36,075 nucleotides of DNA from NCBI GenBank assembly GCA_003021235.1, contig PXQR01000017.1:1-36075 (forward strand), read 5' to 3'. Numbering within the stretch: position 1 is the stretch's first letter; every line of letters starts with the position of its first letter. A program made the position numbers and the translations under genes. The DNA comes from Halobacteriales archaeon QH_6_64_20 (GTDB lineage Archaea > Halobacteriota > Halobacteria > Halobacteriales > Halococcaceae). Below are positions 1 to 8,227 of this stretch, piece by piece. The notes below the pieces were generated by a model. It did no database searches. It worked only from the letters and a program-made list of their open reading frames with translations, and was not told where the DNA came from.

Positions 1-1294
1 AGTACTTCGTGCCGGGCGTGCTCTCGATCGCTGCACTCGCCTTCGCGTTCTGGGCGATCGTTCCAGCAGTCTCCTCGGGGATCGGTCTGGGGAGGGGGCC
101 GCAGTTCCGGACCGGCGCGTACGCGGCACTCGCCGCGTTGGTACTCGGCTACCCCTGTGCGCTCGGGATGGCGACGCCGCTCGCGTTGATCCGCGGCGGT
201 GGCCGGGCCGCGAAACGCGGTATCCTCATGCGCTCGGGCGACGCCTTCCAGATCTTCCCGGATGTCGGCACCGTCGTCCTCGACAAGACCGGCACCATCA
301 CTATCGGCGAACCGGCGGTGAACGCCGTCGTCGCACTGGACGAGCACGCAGAGAGCGAGGTGCTGCGGACGGCAGCGAGCGCGGAGCTGTTCTCCGAACA
401 TCCCCTCGCCGACGCCGTGCTCGATCACGCCGACGCACGCGACGTCGACGTCCCCGGCCCCGAGACGTTCGATAGCGTCACCGGCAAGGGGGTTCGAGCG
501 ACGGTCGATGGTGCTGAGGTGCTGGTCGGCAAGCCCGGCTGGCTCAGCGAGGAAGGGCTCGATCTCGCCGTCGGCGAGAACGCCAGCGAAGACCTCCAGA
601 ACGAGGGGCTGACAACCGTCGGCGTCGTTCGCGAGGCGCGAAGCGCCTCGGAAGGGTCGAGCGGGGAGCAAGGCGACCCGCGAGAGGGCGAACTGATCGG
701 TCTACCGGCGACAACGAGCGTACTGCTCGGGCGGTCGCCGAGGAAGTCGGTATCGATCAGGTAATGGCGGAAGTTCTGCCCGACGACAAACGCGCGGAGA
801 TCGGCCGACTCCACGACGAGAACACGGACGGAGACGGGAACGACCGCGTCGCGATGGTCGGCGACGGGATCAACGACGCGCCCGCGCTCACCCAGGCCGA
901 CATCGGACTCGCGATCGGTGCAGGCACCGACATCGCGATCGAGTCGGCGGACGTCGTGTTGATGGGCGATCGGCTGGGTGGGGTGATGGACGCTTACGAG
1001 ATCGGGCAGACGAGCTACGAGAAGACGAAGCAGAACCTCGTTGCGGCCTTTAGCTTCAACGGGGTCGGCGTCGCTGCGGCAGTGACGGGTCTCGTTCACC
1101 CGGTGCTCGCGATGATCGCCATGGTACTGTCGGTCTCAGTCGTGCTCGCAAACAGCTTCGCCGGCCAGTTGCTCTCCGGTGAGGGTATCGAGACGGACTT
1201 TGCTGTCGAGACTGGAGAACTCGGCGGGGAAACCGACGTCGAAGACGGAGAGTCGACCGTCGCTACGATGGACAGCGCGGGAACTGGAGGCTAA
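1..1294 (+). pseudogene. Heavy-metal translocating P-type ATPase, 5'-partial and internally deleted
   Basis: The gene enters from the left edge; codons are readable from base 3. Numbering from the GTG at 9, it shows the membrane motif YPCALGMATP (48-57; most Cu/Zn pumps have CPC), the phosphorylation motif DKTGT (92-96) and SEHPLAD (129-135) of the nucleotide-binding domain. That frame runs to 764. The family continues with about 29 residues and then TGDN, but TGDN appears at 704-715 in another frame, followed by GDGINDAP and the last membrane helices to 1294. About 85 nt of the P domain are therefore missing near 700-704, with a frameshift. A 51-nt in-frame insertion lies just upstream. The product would be an inactive cation pump unless the break is a sequencing fault. 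The metal is not determinable. Confidence 0.85.
632..683. repeat. Palindromic in-frame insertion in the P-type ATPase gene
   Basis: Bases 632-650 form a perfect 8-bp stem (CGAGGCGC, loop GAA, GCGCCTCG). The 51 nt at 633-683 add 17 residues (EARSASEGSSGEQGDPR) between VVR and EGELIG, where related pumps have a direct join. Arg-Glu codons (cgcgag / cgagag) border both ends like a short duplication. It resembles a small palindromic repeat translated in frame; I could not confirm other copies in this window. Confidence 0.5.
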
Positions 1295-1354
1295 GGCGAA
1301 GGTCACGGGACCGAGCGACGTTCCCCGAGTCGCTCCGTCTCGTCCCGTCGCGAT

Positions 1355-2323
1355 TCACCCGAATCGATCGAGGCCGGCCTGCTCCCTGGCACCGCCCTCG
1401 GGATCGCGGACCCACGGTGTCCGGCGATCGCGCTCGGCGTCGGTATCGACGTCGGGAGCGTCGGCAGCCTCGTGGCCCGGACAGTCCGGTCCGCACTCGG
1501 TCGCCGGGTTAACGACTCTTTCCTTCCACCGACAGGAAGGCAACGAAGCCGTGCCCGCGGGCTTGCCGACATCGACTCGTGCGCAGGGCGGAAAGTCGTA
1601 GGTCCGCCAGCCCTTTCCGTAGGCGCGTTCGGCGAGTCGACGGCGCAGGCGGGCTTTTCGCCGGGGTGAGACGATCTCGATGTCCGTTCGTCCTGGCTCT
1701 CGGCCGACGACTTCGATGCCGTGGTCGGTCGGATCGAGCGTCGTCGGTTCCCGAACCACTTCTCGACTCTCGCTACCGGGATCGTATCGCCAGACGCCGA
1801 CTGCCGGGGGGAGACGATTCAAGTGCGCGCCGGTTACGTAGGACTCGGTCGCAAGGATCACCTCGTCGAACAGCCCGAGGCCGACGTCGATTTCGAGTTG
1901 GCGGTTGAGGTCCCCTGGACTATCGAGATCGGGCTTGTTCTCGATGCCGACGATCCGGCCGAACCACGCCTCCGGGTAGCGCGCCGCCCGACGGACGTAC
2001 TCGCGACCGCTCTTTCGGGTGCGCTCGAAGAAACCGATCTCGATCGCTCTCTCACACGCCTCGCGCGCCCACTCCGAATCGGTCTCGAAGGCCTCCCTCC
2101 AGTAGCGCCATCGCCCGACGCCGACATCGCTCTCGATCGCGCGGTCGGGGATCGCCCGTGGGGAAATCGCCGTTCGGGCACCGAAGGCCGGACCGGGCTC
2201 GACGCGAGCGACGTCGATCCCCCGCCGTCCCCGCGAACTCGCCCCGAGCTGGCGGCTCACGATCCCCCCGGATTCGCGTTCGAGCCACGCACACAGCGCC
2301 ATTTCGAAGCCGAACTCGCGCAC
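1355..2323 (-). CDS. DUF5787-like haloarchaeal protein of unknown function
   Basis: A 322-aa product from the GTG at 2323 (VREFGFEMALCAWLERE). The open frame extends upstream to 2797, but that part is Arg/Ser-rich shadow sequence overlapping the next gene; the ATG at 2302 is an alternative start. The body looks like a conserved haloarchaeal family: ENKPDLDSPGDLNRQLEIDV, FDEVILATESYVTGAHLNRLP, and a C-terminal part with Cys in DFPPCARV, LPSCRWK and ECGPDCPGHE. The ENKPDL...LATESYV arrangement recalls a restriction-endonuclease-like fold, but that is inference and no activity is assigned. The name DUF5787 is from memory. Confidence 0.75.
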   Translation of the reverse strand: MREFGFEMALCAWLERESGGIVSRQLGASSRGRRGIDVARVEPGPAFGARTAISPRAIPDRAIESDVGVGRWRYWREAFETDSEWAREACERAIEIGFFERTRKSGREYVRRAARYPEAWFGRIVGIENKPDLDSPGDLNRQLEIDVGLGLFDEVILATESYVTGAHLNRLPPAVGVWRYDPGSESREVVREPTTLDPTDHGIEVVGREPGRTDIEIVSPRRKARLRRRLAERAYGKGWRTYDFPPCARVDVGKPAGTASLPSCRWKERVVNPATECGPDCPGHEAADAPDVDTDAERDRRTPWVRDPEGGAREQAGLDRFG

Positions 2324-2378
2324 GGTAACGGGAAGGGCGAGGGGAACAAAAGCGCCGCGACGGAGCGCCGCCGTCCTG

Positions 2379-2618
2379 TTAGTCGGGCGTCCAAGCCATG
2401 TCGAGGTGGACCGACTCGCGGTCGCTACGGAACCGCCGGGATTCCTCGACGGCCTCGATCGAGAAGTCGATCGACGCGCTCGGCGACAGCCGGATAGCCT
2501 TGTTGCCGACACGGATATCGGCCGGGCCGTCGCTCTCGATGGTTTCGGCGATCTCCCGGAGGCGATCGGCGACTTCCTCCTGGGACAGTTCCTCGTCGTA
2601 AGAGGTTCGGTCTGCCAT
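2379..2618 (-). CDS. amphi-Trp domain protein
   Basis: A 79-aa acidic protein starting MADRTSYDEELSQEEVADRL. The N-terminal helix with the QEEVADRLREIAETIES pattern, followed by a beta-rich part (IRVGNKAIRLSPSASIDFSIEAVEE) and the C-terminal LDMAWTP, matches the small amphi-Trp family of halophiles, whose role is unknown. The longer open frame to 2753 is rejected because a TATA box at 2641-2650 lies 27 nt before this ATG, implying a leaderless transcript. It ends 56 nt before the GTG of the DUF5787-like gene, so the two may be cotranscribed. Confidence 0.8.
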   Translation of the reverse strand: MADRTSYDEELSQEEVADRLREIAETIESDGPADIRVGNKAIRLSPSASIDFSIEAVEESRRFRSDRESVHLDMAWTPD

Positions 2619-2640
2619 ACCTGTTTCCCTGTCACCCGGG

Positions 2641-2650
2641 ATATATAAAT
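2641..2650 (-). promoter_or_regulatory. TATA box of the amphi-Trp gene
   Basis: On the minus strand this reads ATTTATATAT, centred about 27 nt upstream of the ATG at 2618, the spacing of a leaderless archaeal promoter. Confidence 0.7.
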
Positions 2651-2803
2651 CACGCCGGAACGCCCTGGGAGACCGATCCGAGCAGTGGGGGCGATCCGTC
2701 GCCAGGAGGTCCCAAAGGGTCGTCTTTCGGCGAGCGGCGAGGGCCGATCGCAAGGAAAAGATCGCGCTCGGGGGAGCGATAGCCGTTCGTTAGGCACAGA
2801 AAA

Positions 2804-2812
2804 CTTATATCC
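2804..2812 (+). promoter_or_regulatory. TATA box of the small membrane protein gene
   Basis: CTTATATCC centred about 26 nt before the ATG at 2834, implying a leaderless transcript. Confidence 0.65.
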
Positions 2813-2833
2813 AGATACGTACGAATACGATCC

Positions 2834-3070
2834 ATGTCGCGCGAGGCGATAACGGGTTTCGCGGCCGACCGTCGCCAGGAGGTCCTCGCGATCATCGTGC
2901 TCGTGAACTTCGGAGTGGCGTTCGCGCTCGCCGTCGGGATCGATGCCGGGACGACCGTTCGTGCGAGCGCTTTTCTGATAGCGTTCGCGGCCATCACTGG
3001 AGCGGAGTACGCCGCAGCCTGTCGATGGTTCGAACCGCGCGTTCGGTCGCTTACCTACTGGACCGGTTGA
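2834..3070 (+). CDS. Small two-helix membrane protein, unknown
   Basis: A 78-aa protein with a short charged N-terminus (MSREAITGFAADRRQE) and two hydrophobic segments, about residues 16-36 and 42-64, ending in a basic/aromatic tail (WFEPRVRSLTYWTG). I do not recognise a family. The start is supported by a TATA box about 26 nt upstream. It is divergent from the amphi-Trp gene, with the two TATA boxes about 160 nt apart. No catalytic or ligand motif is visible, so no function is proposed. Confidence 0.65.
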   Translation: MSREAITGFAADRRQEVLAIIVLVNFGVAFALAVGIDAGTTVRASAFLIAFAAITGAEYAAACRWFEPRVRSLTYWTG

Positions 3071-3183
3071 GCCCCACCTACGCTCGCGTCGCTCCCAGCG
3101 GGCAGTCGTTCGATCCGAGTCGCTTCGCGCCGGGCCGCGGCCGAGGGTATTAGTGAGCGGCCGTCCGATCGATGTATTAGTTC

Positions 3184-3861
3184 GTGTCTAATCGCGACCC
3201 CGAGGCGTGGAGCAACGACGACCGGGCAGTGCGGCCACGAGAACGGACCGAAACGACGGGCCGCCCGCTCACCGATATCGTCTACTACGGGTTCGGGCAG
3301 TTGTTCCTGTTGTGTCTCCCGATGATGTGGCTCGTAAGCGTCACGCCGTTTTCGAACGGCGTCGTCAGGATCGGCTTCGCAGTATCGATACTCACGATCC
3401 CGGTTCTCGTCGGGTTCTTTCGCCGCGGCCGTCTAACGGTCGGGAGGGCTTGGCCGCGATTTACGAACGCCGATCTCGGCGTCGGCGGCGGGTACGGGGA
3501 CTTCCTCACCAGATCGGTCTACTTCTCGTCGGTGATCGCGCTCTGTGCGTACGGCGGTGGAGCGGCCGAACTGATCACGGGATCGGTTCTCGCGAACGTG
3601 ATCGTCGCCGCGGCCGTCGCCGTCTTCGGGACCGGTGTGTTCCCCTACCTGACGAGGACATCGACCCCTACGCTGGCAGGGAGAGCGACGACGTATGCGG
3701 TCGCACTCGGGGCAGTCTACTTCGGTGCGGCACCCTTCATGTGGCGATTCGTCCCGGAGATCGGCGTCGTCTTCCTCTGTTACGTCGGCTTGGCGTTGCT
3801 CGACGTTCGGCCGCTAGCGGGAACGATTCGCGAACAGGTCGGCGGAGCGGGCCGATCGTAG
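3184..3861 (+). CDS. Multi-pass membrane protein, unknown
   Basis: A 225-aa protein from a GTG start, with a charged soluble N-terminus of about 30 residues and then roughly six hydrophobic segments (near residues 31-56, 60-80, 110-130, 133-155, 165-186 and 190-210). No signal peptide, lipobox or known motif is visible. Codon use matches neighbouring real genes and the frame is uninterrupted. The 8-mer GTATTAGT occurs twice upstream (3147-3154 and 3174-3181); the first may be the TATA element. Possibly an integral membrane protein limited to haloarchaea; function unknown. Confidence 0.6.
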   Translation: MSNRDPEAWSNDDRAVRPRERTETTGRPLTDIVYYGFGQLFLLCLPMMWLVSVTPFSNGVVRIGFAVSILTIPVLVGFFRRGRLTVGRAWPRFTNADLGVGGGYGDFLTRSVYFSSVIALCAYGGGAAELITGSVLANVIVAAAVAVFGTGVFPYLTRTSTPTLAGRATTYAVALGAVYFGAAPFMWRFVPEIGVVFLCYVGLALLDVRPLAGTIREQVGGAGRS

Positions 3862-3996
3862 GACGCAGGCCGGGTCCGGCCGTCGCCGACAGAATCGGTA
3901 GGGAACCAGCAGGAACAGTGGGAAGCACCGCCACCCCCGGCGGACACGGAACAGCAGGCTTATGACTCGCTCGGTGCCAAGTATCGGTATTACTTT

Positions 3997-5232
3997 ATGA
4001 TACAGGACAGCCAACCGGAGGTGAACATCGGGCTCGTCGGTCACGTCGATCACGGGAAGACGACACTTGTCCAAGCGCTCTCGGGCGACTGGACCGACCA
4101 GCACTCCGAGGAGATGAAGCGGGGCATCTCGATCCGTCTGGGGTATGCCGACGCCACGTTCAGAGACTGTCCCGATCTGGACGAACCCGAACGCTACACG
4201 GTCGAGGAAACCTGCCCCGACGGTTCCGAAAACGACGTCCTGCGGACTGTCTCGTTCGTCGACGCGCCGGGTCACGAGACGCTCATGGCCACGATGCTCT
4301 CGGGGGCGGCGCTCATGGACGGCGCAGTGTTAGTGGTGAGCGCGACCGAGCAGGTCCCCCAGGCCCAGACCGAAGAACACCTGATGGCGCTCGACATCAT
4401 CGGGATCGAGAACATCGTCATCGCCCAGAACAAACTCGATCTGGTCGACGGCGAGCGTGCGCGGGCGAACTACGAACAGATCCAGGAGTTCGTCGCGGGC
4501 ACCGTGGCCGAAGGGGCCCCGGTCGTGCCCATGAGCGCCCAGCAGGACGTCAATACTGACCTACTCATCCAGGCGGTCGAAGAGGAGATCCCCACGCCCG
4601 AGCGCGAGGCCGACGCCGACGCCCGGATGTACGTCGCGCGCAGTTTCGACGTCAACCGGCCGGGAACTCGTCGCGACGAGCTCGCGGGCGGCGTGATCGG
4701 CGGCAGTCTCGTCGAGGGCGGCCTCACTGTCGGCGACGAACTCGAACTCCGGCCGGGTCGGGAGGTCGAGTCGGGCGGGCAAAGCGAGTGGCAGCCCATA
4801 ACGACCGACGTCCGCTCGCTCCAGGCCGGCGGCGAGTCGGTCGATCGGGTCACGCCCGGGGGACTCATCGGCGTCGGCACCGGTCTCGATCCCAGTCTCG
4901 CAAAAAGCGACGGGCTCGCCGGCCAGGTGGCCGGTCCGCCGGGGTCGTTGCCGCCCACCCGCGAGGCGTTTACGATGGACGTCGAGTTGCTCGAACGCCT
5001 GGTCGGGGAGGGTGAGGCAGGCGGCGAGATCGAGCCGATCAGTACTGGAGAGCCGCTCATGCTCACCGTCGGGACCTCGACCACCGTCGGGTCGGTGACG
5101 AGCGCCCGCGAGGACGAGTGCGAGGTCACGCTCAAGCGACCGATCTGTGCGGCCGGCGGGGCGAAGATCGCGATCAACCGCCGGGTCGGCGCGCGCTGGC
5201 GGCTGATCGGCATCGGGACGCTCACGGAGTAG
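3997..5232 (+). CDS. eif2g: Translation initiation factor aIF2 subunit gamma
   Basis: GTPase subunit of the archaeal aIF2 heterotrimer, which delivers initiator Met-tRNA to the ribosome. The 411-aa length is normal. Visible: G1/P-loop GHVDHGKT (15-22), switch I region [15 protein letters not shown]3 DAPGH (89-93), G4 NKLD (145-148), G5-like MSAQQ, then the EF-Tu-like beta-barrels ([23 protein letters not shown]) and the C-terminal [12 protein letters not shown]. The zinc knuckle after switch I keeps only two Cys (C58 and C73), so metal binding there is doubtful. It is the first gene of an operon with the PIN gene (9-nt gap), rpo7, spt4 and the dephospho-CoA kinase gene, a conserved archaeal neighbourhood. 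Confidence 0.97.
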   Translation: MIQDSQPEVNIGLVGHVDHGKTTLVQALSGDWTDQHSEEMKRGISIRLGYADATFRDCPDLDEPERYTVEETCPDGSENDVLRTVSFVDAPGHETLMATMLSGAALMDGAVLVVSATEQVPQAQTEEHLMALDIIGIENIVIAQNKLDLVDGERARANYEQIQEFVAGTVAEGAPVVPMSAQQDVNTDLLIQAVEEEIPTPEREADADARMYVARSFDVNRPGTRRDELAGGVIGGSLVEGGLTVGDELELRPGREVESGGQSEWQPITTDVRSLQAGGESVDRVTPGGLIGVGTGLDPSLAKSDGLAGQVAGPPGSLPPTREAFTMDVELLERLVGEGEAGGEIEPISTGEPLMLTVGTSTTVGSVTSAREDECEVTLKRPICAAGGAKIAINRRVGARWRLIGIGTLTE

Positions 5233-5241
5233 GAATCGAGA

Positions 5242-5832
5242 ATGACACGCGTCCTGCTCGATGCGAACGCGCTGATGATGCCGGTCGAACTCGGCGTTCG
5301 AATCTTCGACGAGCTCGATCGGCTGCTCGGCGGTCCCGACGAGCGACCCGGCCCGACCGGAGCGCCGATACAAGCCTCGACACACCGTGATTCGAGCGCG
5401 GAGCGGTCGGCGGCGACCGGCGGCGACCCGGACCGAACTTCTGGTCCCGATCCCAGCCCCGAATCCGACTCCGGTCCCGCCGGTCGCGGTGCCAGCGGAA
5501 CCGAGAGCGACGCGAACCGGACCCCGGTCGACGGCGTGACGCTACTGGTGCCGACGGCCGTTCGTCGGGAACTCGACGACCTGTCGGGCGGCCATAGCGA
5601 AGCGGAAGTCGCGGCGAGCGTCGGCGCGGACTTAGCCGGCGAGCGCTGTCGGGAACTCCCCCACGAGGCGAGCCATGCCGACGACGCGATCGTCGAACTC
5701 GCGACCGACCGGCGGGCGGTTATCGACTACGTCCTGACGAACGATCGGGCGCTACGCGAACGCCTGTCTGCCCGAGGCGTTCCAGTAATCTGTTTACGTG
5801 GGCACGACCAACTGACGATCACGAACCCGTAA
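5242..5832 (+). CDS. Fcf1/Utp24-like PIN domain protein with a long insertion
   Basis: A predicted PIN-fold nuclease of the archaeal Fcf1-like group, which sits next to aIF2-gamma and Rpo7 in many archaea and is suspected to act in rRNA processing. The 196 aa begin with VLLDANALMMPVE (D7), followed by E110 (VRRELDDL), D147/D148 (SHADDAIVELA) and D168 (TNDRALRERL), consistent with the acidic PIN site. Residues 31-97 are a Ser/Pro/Gly/Asp-rich low-complexity insertion between the first helix and LLVPTAVRREL; homologues are usually about 125-130 aa. The frame is intact across it. The gene ends 2 nt before rpo7. Confidence 0.88.
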   Translation: MTRVLLDANALMMPVELGVRIFDELDRLLGGPDERPGPTGAPIQASTHRDSSAERSAATGGDPDRTSGPDPSPESDSGPAGRGASGTESDANRTPVDGVTLLVPTAVRRELDDLSGGHSEAEVAASVGADLAGERCRELPHEASHADDAIVELATDRRAVIDYVLTNDRALRERLSARGVPVICLRGHDQLTITNP

Positions 5833-5834
5833 TC

Positions 5835-6410
5835 ATGTACAAACGAGTACGCTTGCGCGATACGGTCGAGGTACCCCCTGAGGACCTCGCGGACGTCTCG
5901 CCGGGGCTGGTGAAACGACTGCTCCAGGACGAACTGGAAGGACGGATGGACGAGGAGGTCGGCAGCGTCGTCTCGATCACCGAGGTTCACGAGGTCGGCG
6001 ACGGCGCGGTGATCCCCAACCGACCGGGCGTCTACTACGAAGTCGAGTTCGACGCCCTCACGTTCGACCCGCAGATGCAGGAGGTCATAGACGGCGAGGT
6101 CGTCGAGGTGGTGAACTTCGGCGCGTTCGTGGGGATCGGTCCCGTCGACGGCTTGTTGCACGTCTCACAGATCAGTGACGAGTACCTCGCGTTCGACGAG
6201 GAGAACCAGCGACTGGCCTCCCGGGAGTCCAATCGGGCGCTCGGCGTCGGCGACGCGGTGCGCGCGCGCATCGTCACCAAAAGCATCGACGAGCGCAATC
6301 CCCGGGACTCGAAGATCGGGCTGACCGCGAAACAGGTTGGGTTAGGTCGTCTGTCCTGGCTCCGCGAGGACCGCGAGGAGAGCGAGACGCCGAGCGCGAC
6401 GGGTGACTAA
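5835..6410 (+). CDS. rpo7: DNA-directed RNA polymerase subunit Rpo7 (E')
   Basis: Subunit E' of archaeal RNA polymerase. With Rpo4 it forms the stalk that binds nascent RNA and helps open-complex formation. The 191-aa protein starts MYKRVRLRDTVEVPPEDL, the typical N-terminal RNP-like domain (about 1-80), followed by an S1 RNA-binding domain (about 84-165: EVVEVVNFGAFVGIGPVDGLLHVSQI and DSKIGLTAKQVGLG). The Asp/Glu-rich tail is usual for halophiles. It starts 2 nt after the PIN gene and is followed 3 nt later by spt4, so translational coupling is likely. Confidence 0.96.
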   Translation: MYKRVRLRDTVEVPPEDLADVSPGLVKRLLQDELEGRMDEEVGSVVSITEVHEVGDGAVIPNRPGVYYEVEFDALTFDPQMQEVIDGEVVEVVNFGAFVGIGPVDGLLHVSQISDEYLAFDEENQRLASRESNRALGVGDAVRARIVTKSIDERNPRDSKIGLTAKQVGLGRLSWLREDREESETPSATGD

Positions 6411-6413
6411 CCC

Positions 6414-6611
6414 ATGGTAACCAGACGCGTCTGCCGGGAGTGTCACCTGGTCGTCGACGACGCCGGCGCACAGGCCTGTCCGAACTGTGGTTCTTCCAGT
6501 CTCACCGAGGACTGGGCGGGCTACGTCATCATCGCCCACCCCGAGACCTCCGAGATCGCCCAGGAGATGCAGGTCACCGAGCCGGGCAAGTACGCCCTGA
6601 AGGTCAGGTAA
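6414..6611 (+). CDS. spt4: Transcription elongation factor Spt4 (RpoE'')
   Basis: A 65-aa zinc protein that pairs with the NGN domain of Spt5 and clamps RNA polymerase for processive elongation. Four zinc ligands are visible: C7 and C10 (VCRECH), C22 and C25 (CPNCG), followed by the conserved core WAGYVIIAHPETSEIAQEM and the C-terminal PGKYALKVR. Full length for the family. The gene lies 3 nt after rpo7 and 3 nt before the dephospho-CoA kinase gene, in the standard archaeal order. Confidence 0.96.
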   Translation: MVTRRVCRECHLVVDDAGAQACPNCGSSSLTEDWAGYVIIAHPETSEIAQEMQVTEPGKYALKVR

Positions 6612-6614
6612 GCC

Positions 6615-7382
6615 GTGAGCCCGCCGTCGCCGCCGGGCGATCGGTGCGATCCGCCGGACTCATCGAACCCATCCGACTCGCCCGACCCGCCGAACGAGGA
6701 AAGCGGATCGGACGGATCGAACCCGGGAACCGAGGACGACGAGAACAGCGGCGAGGCCGACGACGCCGAGGTACTGCTTTCCCTCCCCGACGATCTCAGA
6801 GGCGAGTTCAAGGAGCCGTTCGGGCCGGTATTCACCGACGCCCGCGAGTTGCTCGCCGAAAGCGAGGGGCTACTCGTCGCGATCGGCGACGTGGTCACCT
6901 ATCACCTGACGGACGCCGGCAGGGTCCCCGACGTCGCGGTGCTCGACGGCTACACCGAACGAACGCCGGTCGAGGAGGCGATCCGCGAGGGAACGAGTTC
7001 CGAGGTGTACGACGAGCGCGTCGAAGCGACGAACCCCGCGGCGACGCTCACCACCGAAATTCTCGTCGCGCTCGCCGACGCCCTTCCCGAACCGGGAACC
7101 GCCGACGACGCCGACGAAGCCGAGAACATCGAGGGCGGCGGACACGGGGACAGCGGTCCAAAGCGTACCGTGATCGACGTCGACGGCGAGGAGGACCTGC
7201 TTACCTTGCCCGCGATCGTCGCCGCGCCGGACGGGACGAGCGTCGTCTACGGGCAACCGGGCGAGGGCATGGTTCGCGTTCCGGTCGACGACGGGACCCG
7301 AAGCCGGGCGCGCGGACTCGTCGAACGGATGGACGGCGACCACGAGCGGGCCTGGGAACTGCTGGGCGTCCCGACAGGCTGA
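6615..7382 (+). CDS. GTP-dependent dephospho-CoA kinase (DUF359 family)
   Basis: Predicted last step of CoA synthesis in archaea: GTP-dependent phosphorylation of dephospho-CoA. The 255-aa frame uses a GTG start 3 nt after spt4. Residues 1-50 are a low-complexity Pro/Ser/Asp extension. The domain follows: LLSLPDDLRGEFKEPFGP, LLVAIGDVVTYHL, VAVLDGYTERTPV, ATNPAATLTTEILVAL, VDGEEDLLTLPAIVAAPDGTSVVYGQPGEGMV. The GDVVT, DG-T-R and GEEDLL motifs typify the family. A second acidic insertion (EPGTADDADEAENIEGGG) precedes the GEEDLL motif. A later in-frame start is possible. Position after spt4 supports the call. Confidence 0.9.
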   Translation: MSPPSPPGDRCDPPDSSNPSDSPDPPNEESGSDGSNPGTEDDENSGEADDAEVLLSLPDDLRGEFKEPFGPVFTDARELLAESEGLLVAIGDVVTYHLTDAGRVPDVAVLDGYTERTPVEEAIREGTSSEVYDERVEATNPAATLTTEILVALADALPEPGTADDADEAENIEGGGHGDSGPKRTVIDVDGEEDLLTLPAIVAAPDGTSVVYGQPGEGMVRVPVDDGTRSRARGLVERMDGDHERAWELLGVPTG

Positions 7383-7533
7383 GAACACGGGAGGATCCGA
7401 GGGCGGCCTGCTGACGATCGTAGACACTGAAACCGCAGACCCCGGAACGTTACACGACTAGTCGATCGAGGGCGAGCACAGGACTGGGCGATCGTCGACT
7501 GTCGGCTGACGTTCGCTGATCGGGGCTCAACGT

Positions 7534-7545
7534 TTTAGTCGGCGG
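7534..7545 (+). promoter_or_regulatory. Promoter element TTTAGTCGGCGG before the TrkA-type gene
   Basis: The 12-mer TTTAGTCGGCGG begins 28 nt upstream of the ATG at 7562, at the expected TATA position for a leaderless transcript. The identical 12-mer occurs at 12912-12923, 29 nt before another start. Confidence 0.55.
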
Positions 7546-7561
7546 CCCTTCTGTAACACGC

Positions 7562-8227
7562 ATGAAGTTCGTGATCGTCGGGTTCGGTCGCGTCGGCAGA
7601 CGCGTCGCACGGATCCTCTCGGAGGAGGGCCACGAAGTGATCGCCATCGACGACGACGTCGGAAAGGCCGAACGCGCCGAAGCCGACGGTTTCACCGTGA
7701 TCGAGGGCGACGGGGGCCAGGAGGAAACGTACGACTCGATCGATCTCGGCTCGGTCGACGCACTCGGCGGCCTCACGGGAAGTCTCGACGTCAACCGTGC
7801 GGCGTGTGCGATCGGCCGCGAGCACGGCTGTCGGGTCGTGTTACGGATCGATACCGACGTGGGCGAGACCGATTACGACGAGTACGAATCGGAGGTCGAC
7901 GAGGTCGTCTACCCCGAGCGACTCGGGGCGGCGGGCGCGAAGACCGCCCTTCTCGGCGGCGATTTCAACGCCGTCGCGGACCTCACTGAAGAACTCTCCT
8001 TATCGAGCCTGATGATCCCGGAGGGATCGGTAGCGATCGACCGGCGCGTCAGTCAGCTCGATATTCCCGCCGACGCCCGCCTGTACGCCCACGGTCGCGC
8101 GCACGAACCCATGTCGATTCCCCTGCCCCAGACCGTCATCGAACCCGGCGACCGGGTCGCGCTCATCGCGACCCCCGACGCGCTTTCGAGCGTGCGCGAC
8201 CGGATTCAGGGCGAAGAAACCCCCTAA
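7562..8227 (+). CDS. TrkA-type NAD-binding regulator (RCK domain protein)
   Basis: A 221-aa cytoplasmic protein with an N-terminal Rossmann domain (MKFVIVGFGRVGRRVARIL; GxGxxG at 7-12, acidic residues IDDD ending the second strand, GDGGQEE loop) and a C-terminal TrkA-C domain (about 140-215: PEGSVAIDRRVSQLDIPADARLYAHGR, VIEPGDRVALIAT). Such proteins gate or regulate potassium uptake or efflux channels in response to NAD(H) or other nucleotides. No membrane partner lies next to it. It is apparently monocistronic with its own promoter. It differs from the channel-fused RCK protein at 16993-18624. Confidence 0.9.
   Translation: MKFVIVGFGRVGRRVARILSEEGHEVIAIDDDVGKAERAEADGFTVIEGDGGQEETYDSIDLGSVDALGGLTGSLDVNRAACAIGREHGCRVVLRIDTDVGETDYDEYESEVDEVVYPERLGAAGAKTALLGGDFNAVADLTEELSLSSLMIPEGSVAIDRRVSQLDIPADARLYAHGRAHEPMSIPLPQTVIEPGDRVALIATPDALSSVRDRIQGEETP

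Noticed and set aside
2324-2797. N-terminal extension of the DUF5787-like frame
   Set aside because: Arg/Ser-rich and overlapping the amphi-Trp gene and its promoter; similarity begins at the GTG at 2323.
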